10,282 nucleotides of DNA. Origin: CAYJNO01 sp044432885 (lineage in GTDB: Bacteria > Bacillota_I > Bacilli_A > Erysipelotrichales > Erysipelotrichaceae). The translations under genes were made by a program, and so were the position numbers. The notes under the pieces were generated by a model. That model was not told where the DNA came from and ran no database searches. It was given only the letters and a program-made list of their open reading frames with translations. Of the stretch, positions 1-7,114 are shown in pieces. The number at the start of each line of letters is the position of its first letter. Positions within the stretch are counted from its first letter, which is position 1. The DNA lies in the NCBI GenBank assembly GCA_044432885.1, contig JAWXUG010000051.1, positions 1 through 10,282 of the forward strand. Direction: 5' to 3'.

Positions 1-9
1 ATAAGCTAT

Positions 10-38
10 AATACGAGGTATAAATACCTCGTATTTTT
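10..38 (+). terminator. Strong intrinsic terminator hairpin just upstream of the PRD regulator
   Basis: An 11-bp perfect stem (AATACGAGGTA at 10-20 pairing with TACCTCGTATT at 25-35) closes a 4-nt loop TAAA and runs into a short T tract ending at 38. This is a textbook Rho-independent terminator for a gene lying left of the window. It ends only about 14 nt before the likely start codon at 53, so no promoter fits between it and the regulator gene. Transcripts of that gene must therefore read through the hairpin or start inside or upstream of it. It could thus also act as an attenuator. Confidence 0.8.
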
Positions 39-52
39 AAAGGGAAATGGAT

Positions 53-2122
53 ATGGATGTAACTTTAAGGGTTAAACAAATACTACTTGTACTGTTGAAC
101 CAAAACAAACCCATTTTAATGAATGATTTAGCTAAAGAAATTGCAGTAAGTAAACGCACGGTACAACGTGAATTTGACTATCTTCAACAACTATTAGCTC
201 CTTTTAGTTTGCGCTTAATATCCAAAGCTTCAGTAGGTGTATGGATAGAGGGGAGTAATGAATATAAAGAAACTTTAAAAAACGAATTAAATAGTCAAGA
301 TATTATAGATTTTAATGATAAAGAATTTAGAAGAAAAAGTATCATTTTAGAATTGTTACAAGAAAAAGGATTAAAAAAGATATATTGGTATAGTAGTAAA
401 TTTAAAGTAAGTGAGGCAACCATCAGTAGTGATCTTGAAGCAAGTGAAAAGTGGCTTAGTGAACAAGGTTTAACTTTATATAAAAAACCTGGTAGTGGAA
501 TTCAACTTGAAGGAAGTGAGGAAAACTATCGACGCGCAATTCGATTATTTATCGAAGAAAATATTCATAGTCATTTTATAAAAGAAATTTATGATTTAAA
601 TTTTGATAAATTAACGCAACTGGATTCATTTAAAAATTATGGGATTGCACATATGTTAAACGAAGAAGTGTTAACAAAAGTGAGTAAGGTGATTGCCAAT
701 TTATACGCGAATTATTTCTTTAATTTCACACAAGATTCCTACATGGCTCTCATTTTACATGTAGCGATTGCAATGCAACGGATAAAAAATGATGAGACGG
801 TAGAAACCAGTGATAAGTGGATGAATTTATTACAAAAGGATGAAGATTACAAAATGGCTGAGGCCCTTGTGTTAGAATTGGAAAAAGAATTTGAGGTAGC
901 GATTCCAGAGATCGAGATAGCCTATATTTGTTTGCACATCAAGGGAGCAAAACATGAAAAAATTCTTGACGCACAAGAAAGTGATGAAGAGCTAAAAGTA
1001 CTCATACATGATATGGTGTTTGCATTTGATGAACAAATGGCCTATCCATTAATGCAAGATGAAGTATTTGTTCAAAGTTTATTAGCACATATTCGTCCAA
1101 CCCTTATTCGACTTCAACATGCAATGGGGATCCATAATCCGATTCTACAAGAGATTAAAACAGAATATTACGATGTTTATCATCGTTGTATCAAGGTTGC
1201 ACAGGTTGTTGAGAGGTATTGTGGGAAACCTCTACCAGAAGATGAAATAGGCTTTTTAACTGTTCATTTTGGTTCTGCACTAGAGCGAAATGAGAATAAA
1301 CAAAAGGTTACAAGGATTGTTGATATTGGGGTTATATGCTCAAGTGGCATAGGAATTTCTCATTTGATGGCATCTAAAATAAAAAAGGTTTTTAAAGATC
1401 AAGTTCATGTAAGAGCGTATAGTAAATATGATATCGATAAGGGAAATTGCGGAAACGAAGATTTCTTTGTATCTAGTATTAAAGTTAATTACAATCATTT
1501 GGATGTGATACATGTAAATCCTTTATTAAATAGTCAAGATATGATGGCTATCTCTAATGCTTTTATGCGTTATATAGATACTCCTAAACAACAAATAATA
1601 GAAGAAATATCTTTTGAGATTGAACATATTCACCAAGTAGTTTCTCAAATTAAGTTGTTACTAGAAAATGTCCATTATGGCATATTAGATAAAGAGTTAA
1701 GCTTGTTAAAGGTCCTTCAACAAGTAAGTAGTTATATGAGTGAGGACAATGATTCTAAACAACAAATTATGGCTGATATTTTAGCTCGTGAAAAACTATT
1801 CACACAAATTTTTCCAGAGTATGGCTTTGCGTTATTTCATGCAAGAAGTCAGGGTGTAGATAGACCATTGTTACACATTTATTCACCCGATGAAGAGTTG
1901 ATATTTACAAGTGATGAATTAAAACGTATTCAAACAATTTTTGTAATGTTAATACCATTCGATGAACATATCGATGAAAATGCCAATATGTTAGGCTATA
2001 TTAGTGGGCAGTTGTTAGATAATACAGAGATTTTTGAAGCAATTGCTTTAAGGGATGAAAGGGCGATAAAGAAACAATTGGATAAAATGATGAAAGCGCA
2101 TCTTTCTACATACATCCTTTAA
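53..2122 (+). CDS. PRD-domain transcriptional activator with EIIB- and EIIA-like domains (MtlR/ManR/LicR type)
   Basis: This is a sugar-responsive transcriptional activator whose activity is set by phosphorylation from the PTS. Domains in order (numbered from 53): an N-terminal HTH_11-like helix-turn-helix (about 5-60), a second Mga-like HTH (about 95-165), and PRD1 with candidate phospho-histidines H236 and H295. PRD2 follows with H346 and H405, then an EIIB-like domain with C429 in a CSSGIG loop, and a C-terminal EIIA (mannitol/fructose) domain with H596 in ALFHAR. All expected phosphorylation sites are present, and about 690 aa is the normal full length. ATG53 is preferred to ATG47, because AAAGGG at 39-44 is 8 nt from ATG53 but only 2 nt from ATG47. 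No PTS transporter lies in the window, so the sugar is unknown; the target operon may be to the left. An RNA-binding BglG antiterminator is unlikely, given the HTH domains. Confidence 0.9.
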   Translation: MDVTLRVKQILLVLLNQNKPILMNDLAKEIAVSKRTVQREFDYLQQLLAPFSLRLISKASVGVWIEGSNEYKETLKNELNSQDIIDFNDKEFRRKSIILELLQEKGLKKIYWYSSKFKVSEATISSDLEASEKWLSEQGLTLYKKPGSGIQLEGSEENYRRAIRLFIEENIHSHFIKEIYDLNFDKLTQLDSFKNYGIAHMLNEEVLTKVSKVIANLYANYFFNFTQDSYMALILHVAIAMQRIKNDETVETSDKWMNLLQKDEDYKMAEALVLELEKEFEVAIPEIEIAYICLHIKGAKHEKILDAQESDEELKVLIHDMVFAFDEQMAYPLMQDEVFVQSLLAHIRPTLIRLQHAMGIHNPILQEIKTEYYDVYHRCIKVAQVVERYCGKPLPEDEIGFLTVHFGSALERNENKQKVTRIVDIGVICSSGIGISHLMASKIKKVFKDQVHVRAYSKYDIDKGNCGNEDFFVSSIKVNYNHLDVIHVNPLLNSQDMMAISNAFMRYIDTPKQQIIEEISFEIEHIHQVVSQIKLLLENVHYGILDKELSLLKVLQQVSSYMSEDNDSKQQIMADILAREKLFTQIFPEYGFALFHARSQGVDRPLLHIYSPDEELIFTSDELKRIQTIFVMLIPFDEHIDENANMLGYISGQLLDNTEIFEAIALRDERAIKKQLDKMMKAHLSTYIL

Positions 2123-2161
2123 AAATTAGCGATTTAGCTATAAAATAAAGAACGGTTGAAG

Positions 2162-2179
2162 TATAATAATAAATGGAGG
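2162..2179 (+). promoter_or_regulatory. Candidate -10 (TATAAT) and Shine-Dalgarno in front of ddl
   Basis: A perfect TATAAT occurs at 2162-2167, but no convincing -35 lies 16-18 nt upstream, so the promoter is weakly supported. GGAGG at 2175-2179 is 6 nt from ATG 2186. It fixes the ddl start there rather than at an upstream TTG (2156), which lacks a good Shine-Dalgarno. Confidence 0.35.
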
Positions 2180-2185
2180 TTTTCT

Positions 2186-3385
2186 ATGAAATTACAAGTA
2201 GCTATCATGTTTGGCGGTATGTCTTGTGAACATGAAATAAGTATTATTTCTGCAAATCAAGCAATGAACGCCTTAGATACAGAGAAATATGAATTAATTC
2301 CTGTATATATATCAAAACAACAGTATTTATACACTGGTGAACTCTTAAAAGAGTTGAAAAACTATAGTGATTTAGATGAGGTTGTTAAACGAGCTTCACA
2401 AGTAACTTTTGTGCGTAGTGAAGAAGGTATCTTTTTGAAATCAACTGAAACGAATCCTTTAAAGTTTGTGAATAAAAAAATAGATGTCGTTATTCCTGTA
2501 GTCCATGGAACAAACAGTGAGGATGGTGTATTGCAAGGTTATCTTGAAATGTTACAAATTCCTTATGCAGGATGTGATATTGCAGCAGCTGCAATGGGAC
2601 AGGACAAAGTTTTTCAAAAAGCTTGTCTAGCGCATAATGGCATTAGCGTATCCCCATCGTTTTGGGTCTATGCAAGCCAGTTTGATGATAACAAGGAACA
2701 TCATTTTAAAAAGGCTGAAAAAATTGGTTATCCTTTAATTGTGAAGCCAGCTAATCTTGGTTCAAGTATTGGGATTCAAGTTGCCCATAATCCAGATGAA
2801 CTGGTTGAAGTAATAGAGGAAGCAGGACAATATGATGATAAATTGTTAATTGAAAAAGTCATCGAAGACTTAACAGAAATTAACTGTTCTGTGTTAGGTT
2901 CTGTAGATGATTTACAAGTAAGTGTTTTAGAAAGAGTCTTAAAGAATGATGAAATTTTATCATTTAGTGATAAATATTTAGGAAGTAGTAGTTCAAAAGG
3001 ATCTAAATCAAAGCTTCCATCAAAAGGAGCAAGCAAATCAGGTAGTAAGGGGATGGCCTCAACAACAAGGGTTGTGCCTGCAGACATTAACGATAAACTA
3101 ACCAAAAAAATCCAACAAATGGCCAAAGAAACTTTTATGACTTTGGGATTAAGTGGGGTATGTCGTATTGATTTTATGATTGATAATACCACAGGGAAAG
3201 TGTATGTTAATGAAGTAAATACGATTCCAGGATCATTAGCGTTCTATTTATGGGCAGAAACTGGAATTTCATTTGATAGTTTGATGGATCATTTAATTAA
3301 AAATGCAATTGATAAACAAAGAAAGAAATCAAAGAAAATTTATACATTTGATACGAATATTCTACAATCTTATTCGAATTCATAA
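2186..3385 (+). CDS. ddl: D-alanine--D-alanine ligase
   Basis: ATP-grasp ligase that joins two D-alanines in the cytoplasm to make the D-Ala-D-Ala end of the peptidoglycan precursor. At 399 aa from ATG 2186 it is longer than the roughly 300-370 aa usual for Ddl. Visible family marks are the N-terminal FGGMSCEHEIS with E15 (the E. coli DdlB Glu15 position), VVHGTNSEDGVLQGYLEM, the KPANLGSSIG ATP-binding strand, and the C-terminal RIDFMID and NEVNTIPGS, which hold Mg-binding residues. The active-site omega loop keeps a Lys-Tyr pair (K263-Y264, matching K215-Y216 of DdlB), which argues for D-Ala-D-Ala rather than D-Ala-D-Lac specificity. Right after Y264 comes a Ser/Lys/Gly-rich stretch of about 25 residues (266-290) that accounts for much of the extra length. 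deoD follows after 31 nt, so co-transcription is likely. There are no vanH, vanX or vanT neighbours, so this is a housekeeping enzyme and not a resistance gene. Confidence 0.92.
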   Translation: MKLQVAIMFGGMSCEHEISIISANQAMNALDTEKYELIPVYISKQQYLYTGELLKELKNYSDLDEVVKRASQVTFVRSEEGIFLKSTETNPLKFVNKKIDVVIPVVHGTNSEDGVLQGYLEMLQIPYAGCDIAAAAMGQDKVFQKACLAHNGISVSPSFWVYASQFDDNKEHHFKKAEKIGYPLIVKPANLGSSIGIQVAHNPDELVEVIEEAGQYDDKLLIEKVIEDLTEINCSVLGSVDDLQVSVLERVLKNDEILSFSDKYLGSSSSKGSKSKLPSKGASKSGSKGMASTTRVVPADINDKLTKKIQQMAKETFMTLGLSGVCRIDFMIDNTTGKVYVNEVNTIPGSLAFYLWAETGISFDSLMDHLIKNAIDKQRKKSKKIYTFDTNILQSYSNS

Positions 3386-3416
3386 TATAATATAGATATT
3401 AATAGGAGGAAATAAC

Positions 3417-4130
3417 ATGTCTACACCACATAACCATGCCGTAAAAGGCGATATCGCAAAAACAGTATTAATGCCAGGAGATCCACTTCGTGCTAAATTT
3501 ATTGCGGAAACTTTTTTAGAAAACCCAGTACAATTTAACACAGTGAGAAATATGTTTGGCTACACAGGAACTTATAAAGGAAAAAAAGTATCTGTCATGG
3601 GTTCTGGAATGGGAATGCCAAGTATTGGAATTTATTCATATGAATTATACACACAATATGATGTTGAAAATATTATTCGTATTGGATCAGCTGGCGGCTA
3701 TACAGCTGAAATGAAGGTGTATGATGTAGTATTAGCAGATTATGCATGGAGTGAATCAAGCTATGCAAAAGTTCAAAGTGGATATAGTGAAGATCGTACA
3801 TATCCATCAGGTGTTTTAAATGAAAAATTAATACAAGCTTCAAAAGATAACAATATCCCTATGAAAACAGGAGGTATTCACTCATCAGACGTATTCTATC
3901 GTGAAGGTGGATTAGGGTACTTAAAAGATATTATTGAAGTACACCAATGCCAAGCTGTTGAAATGGAAAGTTTTGCATTATTCCATAATGCTAATGTATG
4001 TGGAAAACACGCAGCATGTCTTGTAACTATTTCAGATTCTTTTGTAACATCAGAAGCAACAACTGCTGAAGAACGTCAAAACAGTTTCACCAATATGATG
4101 AAAATCGCGCTAGATGCAGCGATTGCATAA
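3417..4130 (+). CDS. deoD: Purine nucleoside phosphorylase, DeoD type (high-molecular-mass, hexameric class)
   Basis: Phosphorolysis of purine (deoxy)ribonucleosides to base plus (deoxy)ribose-1-phosphate, for salvage. At 237 aa the length is standard and it aligns by eye with E. coli DeoD from end to end. Numbered with Met as 1: H5 (from the neighbouring subunit), G21 and R25 in MPGDPLRAK, R44, and R88 and S91 in RIGSAGG form the phosphate and ribose site. E182-M183-E184 in AVEMES and S206-D207 hold ribose and base; the aspartate is the residue that protonates N7 in this class. AGGAGG at 3404-3409 supports ATG 3417. It lies 31 nt after ddl and 3 nt before a small gene in the same frame. A TATAAT at 3386-3391 could start a separate transcript, but no good -35 accompanies it. 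Confidence 0.95.
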   Translation: MSTPHNHAVKGDIAKTVLMPGDPLRAKFIAETFLENPVQFNTVRNMFGYTGTYKGKKVSVMGSGMGMPSIGIYSYELYTQYDVENIIRIGSAGGYTAEMKVYDVVLADYAWSESSYAKVQSGYSEDRTYPSGVLNEKLIQASKDNNIPMKTGGIHSSDVFYREGGLGYLKDIIEVHQCQAVEMESFALFHNANVCGKHAACLVTISDSFVTSEATTAEERQNSFTNMMKIALDAAIA

Positions 4131-4133
4131 GTA

Positions 4134-4325
4134 ATGAAAAAAATTGTTTTTATCGCTAACTTGAAAACTTTAGAAGATGTAAGTACTATCGAACAAATTC
4201 TAAATGATACGCGAGTTGATTTTAAGGTAGATTTAGCCAACAAGGCACTTGTGCTTGAAGGGAACAATGACATGATTCATGCTGCAAAAGTAGCGTTACA
4301 AGAAGAAGGGTATAAAATTAATTAA
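4134..4325 (+). CDS. Small protein with a heavy-metal-associated-like (ferredoxin-like) fold but no metal-binding cysteines
   Basis: A 63-aa protein of unknown role. The predicted order is strand (KKIVFIA), helix (about 15-24), two strands (about 29-42), helix (MIHAAKVALQ) and a short strand ending GYKIN. This is the beta-alpha-beta-beta-alpha-beta pattern of HMA copper chaperones, and the closing 'EGY-I' is also typical. It contains no cysteine at all, so the CxxC metal site is missing and copper transport should not be assumed. It begins 3 nt after the deoD stop in the same reading frame, and no Shine-Dalgarno is visible before its ATG. Expression therefore probably depends on ribosomes finishing deoD. 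A terminator follows 6 nt after its stop, so it is the last gene of the ddl-deoD cluster. Confidence 0.7.
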   Translation: MKKIVFIANLKTLEDVSTIEQILNDTRVDFKVDLANKALVLEGNNDMIHAAKVALQEEGYKIN

Positions 4326-4331
4326 ACTATT

Positions 4332-4366
4332 CAGCTTGATTCGTTTGGATCAAGCTGTATTTTATA
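4332..4366 (+). terminator. Intrinsic terminator of the ddl-deoD cluster
   Basis: A perfect 9-bp stem (CAGCTTGAT at 4332-4340 with ATCAAGCTG at 4349-4357) encloses the 8-nt loop TCGTTTGG and is followed by the T-rich tail TATTTTATAT. It closes the cluster and separates it from the tRNA gene. Confidence 0.75.
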
Positions 4367-4388
4367 TCTATGGAAACAATCTTACACT

Positions 4389-4465
4389 ATGCCTATAGCT
4401 CAACTGGATAGAGCATTTGATTCCGAGTCAAAAGGTTGCAGGTTCAAGTCCTGTTAGGCATGCCA
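4389..4465 (+). tRNA. tRNA-Arg, anticodon CCG (decodes CGG)
   Basis: A complete cloverleaf can be folded by hand. The acceptor stem is ATGCCTA (4389-4395) with TAGGCAT (4455-4461). The D stem is GCTC/GAGC (4398-4401 and 4411-4414), the anticodon stem TTTGA/TCAAA (4416-4420 and 4428-4432), and the anticodon loop TTCCGAG with CCG at 4423-4425. The variable loop has 5 nt, and the T stem GCAGG/CCTGT carries the loop TTCAAGT. The discriminator base is G4462, and CCA is encoded at 4463-4465. CGG is rare in these genes; I found it in frame at 779-781 and 8266-8268. The gene stands alone between protein genes. Confidence 0.95.
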
Positions 4466-4497
4466 GAAATCAGCAAATGTGTTAGATATTATTAATA

Positions 4498-4530
4498 GAT
4501 TTTAAAGATAGTATATTAAACTATAAAATC
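4498..4530. repeat. AT-rich imperfect inverted repeat between the tRNA gene and ettA
   Basis: GATTTTA (4498-4504) pairs with TAAAATC (4524-4530), and inside it TAGT (4509-4512) pairs with ACTA (4520-4523), leaving a 4-nt bulge and a 7-nt loop. No T run follows on the plus strand, so it is not a standard terminator for the tRNA. It could be an operator or RNA structure in the ettA leader. I see no convincing ettA promoter in 4466-4593. Confidence 0.3.
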
Positions 4531-4607
4531 AAAACAGATATATCTTTCGCTATGATAAACTACAGAAGGAAGAAATTTACGGAATTCGTATATAGGAGGG
4601 GAATTAT

Positions 4608-6287
4608 ATGGCAGAATTTATATATCAAATGTACAAAGCTCGTAAAGCGCATGGGGAGAAAGTAATTCTTAAAGATGTCTCACTTTCGTTTTACTATGGA
4701 GCTAAAATAGGTGTTGTGGGACCTAATGGTATGGGAAAATCTACACTATTAAAAATTATGGCAGGAATGGAAGAAATTTCTTCAGGAGAAGCAAGATTAA
4801 CTCCTGGATTTACTGTAGGAATGCTTCAACAAGAACCACCACTAGATGAGGATAAAACGGTTATTGAAAATATTAGACAAGCTTTTAGTGGCTTGTTAGA
4901 AAAGGTTGAAAGATTCAACCAAATAGGTGAAGAAATGGCTTCACCAGATGCTGATTTTGATAAACTTATGGAAGAGATGGGGGATTTACAATCAGCGATT
5001 GATGCTGAAGATGGCTGGGATATTGATAGTAAACTATATCAAGCAATGGATGCCTTGCAATGTCCAGATGCTCATGCCCCTATTCATATATTGTCAGGTG
5101 GAGAAAGACGTCGTGTTGCACTTTGTAAATTACTTTTAGAATCACCAGATTTATTATTGTTAGATGAACCTACAAACCATCTTGATGCTGAATCTATTTT
5201 ATGGTTAGAACAATTTTTGAAAAGCTATCCAGGATCCGTTTTAGCGGTAACCCATGATAGATACTTTTTAGATAATGTTGCAGAGTGGATTTGTGAGGTG
5301 GATCGTGGACAACTATATCCATATGAAGGAAATTACTCAACCTATCTTGAAACTAAAGCAGCAAGACTTTCAGTTGAAGGGAACCAACAAGCCAAACTTG
5401 TTAAAAGAATTCAAGCAGAGTTAGAGTGGGTGAGAAGTTCACCTAAAGCAAGACAAGCAAAAAATAAAGCACGACTTGATCGATTTAATGAAATGGAAGC
5501 GAAAGCAAGTGAAGCCAAAGCAACAGAGTTTGCCGATATCAAAATTCAAGTGGGTGATCGACTTGGGACAAAAGTCATTGTAGCTGAAAATCTTTGTAAG
5601 TCTTTTGGAGAGCGTGTATTAATCAAAGATTTATCATTCTCTTTGCCACGTGGCGGAATCGTCGGCATTATCGGGCCAAATGGAGTAGGGAAGACAACAT
5701 TATTCAAAACGATTGTTGGCATAGAAGAATTAACCAGTGGTTCCTTGGATATTGGCGAAACAGTCCACATTTCCTATGTAGATCAAAATAGAGCAGGACT
5801 TGATCCTAATAAGAGTCTGTGGGAAGTAGTTTCAGATGGCCAGGATTACATAAAAGTTGGAAATGTTCAAGTTCCTAGTAGAGCTTATTTATCTGGTTTT
5901 GGATTTAAAGGATCAGATCAGCAAAAATTATCAAATGTACTTTCAGGTGGTGAAAGAAATCGATTAAATTTAGCACTAACACTTAAAGAGGGCGGAAATT
6001 TAATTTTATTAGATGAACCTACCAACGATTTAGATATTGCGACCTTATCAAGCTTGGAAGAAGCCTTACTTGAGTTTCCAGGATGCTCAGTGGTTATTAG
6101 CCATGATAGATTCTTCCTTGATCGTATTGCTACTCACATTATTGCTTGGGAAGGAACAGATGAGGAACCAGGAAATTGGCACTGGCATGAAGGAAACTTT
6201 GAAAGTTACCAAAATGATCGTATTGCACGTTTAGGTGTCGAGGCATCTAAACCACGTAGAATGAATCGAAAACTGACAAAAGCTTAA
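4608..6287 (+). CDS. ettA: Energy-dependent translational throttle protein EttA (ABC-F ATPase)
   Basis: Soluble ABC-F protein that binds the ribosomal E site and gates entry into elongation according to ATP/ADP state. It is 559 aa, close to the 555 aa of E. coli EttA, and matches it by eye from the N-terminal MAEFIYQM to the C-terminal LGVEA-KPRR region. ABC domain 1 has Walker A GPNGMGKST (38-46), signature LSGGE (162-166) and Walker B with D186-E187. A linker with W274 in ELEWVRSSPKARQ is the P-site tRNA interaction motif. ABC domain 2 has Walker A GPNGVGKTT (356-364), LSGGE (445-449) and D469-E470. Both catalytic glutamates are present and there are no membrane segments. AGGAGGGG at 4594-4601 supports ATG 4608. 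The close end-to-end match to EttA argues against an antibiotic-resistance ABC-F. It appears to be a single-gene unit. Confidence 0.93.
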   Translation: MAEFIYQMYKARKAHGEKVILKDVSLSFYYGAKIGVVGPNGMGKSTLLKIMAGMEEISSGEARLTPGFTVGMLQQEPPLDEDKTVIENIRQAFSGLLEKVERFNQIGEEMASPDADFDKLMEEMGDLQSAIDAEDGWDIDSKLYQAMDALQCPDAHAPIHILSGGERRRVALCKLLLESPDLLLLDEPTNHLDAESILWLEQFLKSYPGSVLAVTHDRYFLDNVAEWICEVDRGQLYPYEGNYSTYLETKAARLSVEGNQQAKLVKRIQAELEWVRSSPKARQAKNKARLDRFNEMEAKASEAKATEFADIKIQVGDRLGTKVIVAENLCKSFGERVLIKDLSFSLPRGGIVGIIGPNGVGKTTLFKTIVGIEELTSGSLDIGETVHISYVDQNRAGLDPNKSLWEVVSDGQDYIKVGNVQVPSRAYLSGFGFKGSDQQKLSNVLSGGERNRLNLALTLKEGGNLILLDEPTNDLDIATLSSLEEALLEFPGCSVVISHDRFFLDRIATHIIAWEGTDEEPGNWHWHEGNFESYQNDRIARLGVEASKPRRMNRKLTKA

Positions 6288-6331
6288 AACAAATGGAGTC
6301 AGTGTAGAATATGTAATCAAAAATTTTTATG

Positions 6332-6397
6332 AAATAGGTTATTTTTACCGTATGAAGATTAATGAAATGTTGCTTCTTACCAAAAAAGCCTATTTTT
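6332..6397 (+). other. Long-range inverted repeat between ettA and the deaminase gene
   Basis: AAATAGG (6332-6338) pairs with CCTATTT (6389-6395), which is followed by two more T. Within the roughly 50-nt loop, GAAG (6354-6357) pairs with CTTC (6373-6376). This may be a weak branched terminator for ettA or a folded leader for the next gene. The remainder of 6288-6480 is AT-rich, with a TATAAA at 6436-6441 that could be a -10 but has no clear -35. Confidence 0.25.
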
Positions 6398-6480
6398 CGT
6401 TTCGTGGTATTAGATTTAAAAATTTTAAAAGTATATATAAAATGAATAAAATTAAGATTAGTTAATGGAGGGGAATCATT

Positions 6481-6894
6481 ATGGAATGGAAACAACTATA
6501 TGATTTGGCATATAAAAAAATAAATCCACGACATATTTCTCCTTTTATTGAAGCGGGTGGCGTTTCGGCTGCAATTCTTACAAAAGATAAAAATGTATAT
6601 GTAGGAGTTTGTATTGATACAGCGTGTACATTAGGGATGTGTGCAGAGAGAAATGCAATCGCAAACATGATTACAAATGGTGAAGTTGAAATTGTAAAAC
6701 TAGTTTGTGTGATGCAAGATGGCAATGTTTGCACACCTTGTGGGGCATGTCGAGAATTTCTTGCTCAGTTGCATAAAAACAGTAAAAATCTGGAAATTCT
6801 TATTAATAAGGAAACTGAAGATACTGTTTTATTAAAGGATTTGATGCCTATGTGGTGGGGTGAATCTAGATTTGATGAAGAAAATAAAACATAA
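6481..6894 (+). CDS. Cytidine deaminase-family zinc enzyme (cytidine or blasticidin-S deaminase-like)
   Basis: A 137-aa protein of the small tetrameric cytidine deaminase fold, probably a hydrolytic deaminase of a nucleoside or related amine in the cytoplasm. The zinc site is clear: C54-A-E56 supplies one Cys ligand and the proton-shuttling Glu, and P86-C87-x-x-C90 gives the other two Cys. CAERNAI and PCGACREF are close to family consensus. However, the N-x-E nucleoside-binding motif expected before the first zinc motif (as in NVENASY) is replaced by CIDTACTLG, so cytidine as substrate is uncertain. For this reason I give no cdd symbol. There are seven cysteines, four of them outside the zinc site. 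GGAGGGG at 6467-6473 supports ATG 6481. It stands alone, 193 nt after ettA and 220 nt before the lipoprotein gene. Confidence 0.8.
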   Translation: MEWKQLYDLAYKKINPRHISPFIEAGGVSAAILTKDKNVYVGVCIDTACTLGMCAERNAIANMITNGEVEIVKLVCVMQDGNVCTPCGACREFLAQLHKNSKNLEILINKETEDTVLLKDLMPMWWGESRFDEENKT

Positions 6895-7029
6895 AATATA
6901 ACAAGCTATGCAATGAATTGATGAATACGAAATATGTAAAAACTTAACAACATAGAGGTATATACAACATTTAGCAAATGAGTATCACGCAAAATGAAAA
7001 AGTATATAAGGAAGAAATAGCGAATAATT

Positions 7030-7046
7030 AAGCGAAATACTCGCTT
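7030..7046. repeat. Short hairpin upstream of the lipoprotein gene
   Basis: AAGCGA (7030-7035) pairs perfectly with TCGCTT (7041-7046) over a 5-nt loop. No T run follows, so this is not a convincing terminator. Immediately after it, TTGGAT (7045-7050), 17 nt and TATTCA (7068-7073) make a weak promoter-like pair for the lipoprotein gene. Otherwise 6895-7104 shows nothing recognisable. Confidence 0.3.
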
Positions 7047-7114
7047 GGATATGTGCGGATTAGACTTTATTCAAATAGTTAGATAGATGGAATTTAATAT
7101 ATCCGGGAGGCGCT

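Noticed and set aside
2156..2185. Extended ddl start at TTG 2156
   Set aside because: There is no good Shine-Dalgarno for it, whereas GGAGG at 2175-2179 fits ATG 2186 and the usual Ddl N-terminus.
2776..3192. Minus-strand ORF inside ddl
   Set aside because: It lies wholly within a well-conserved gene, has no Shine-Dalgarno and no family features; it is a shadow frame. The other minus-strand frames near 4076, 5546, 6247, 6462 and 7614 and the plus-strand frames at 4927 and 6037 were left out for the same reason.
2186..3385. Vancomycin-resistance type ligase (VanA/VanC/VanG-like)
   Set aside because: The Lys-Tyr of D-Ala-D-Ala ligases is kept in the omega loop and no van partner genes are nearby.
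4389..4465. tRNA gene as integration site of a mobile element
   Set aside because: No repeat of the tRNA 3' end, integrase or phage gene is visible; the flanking genes are housekeeping.
4608..6287. Antibiotic-resistance ABC-F protein
   Set aside because: Length, N- and C-termini and the EWVRSSPKARQ linker match EttA from end to end; the long linker of resistance-type ABC-F proteins is not seen.
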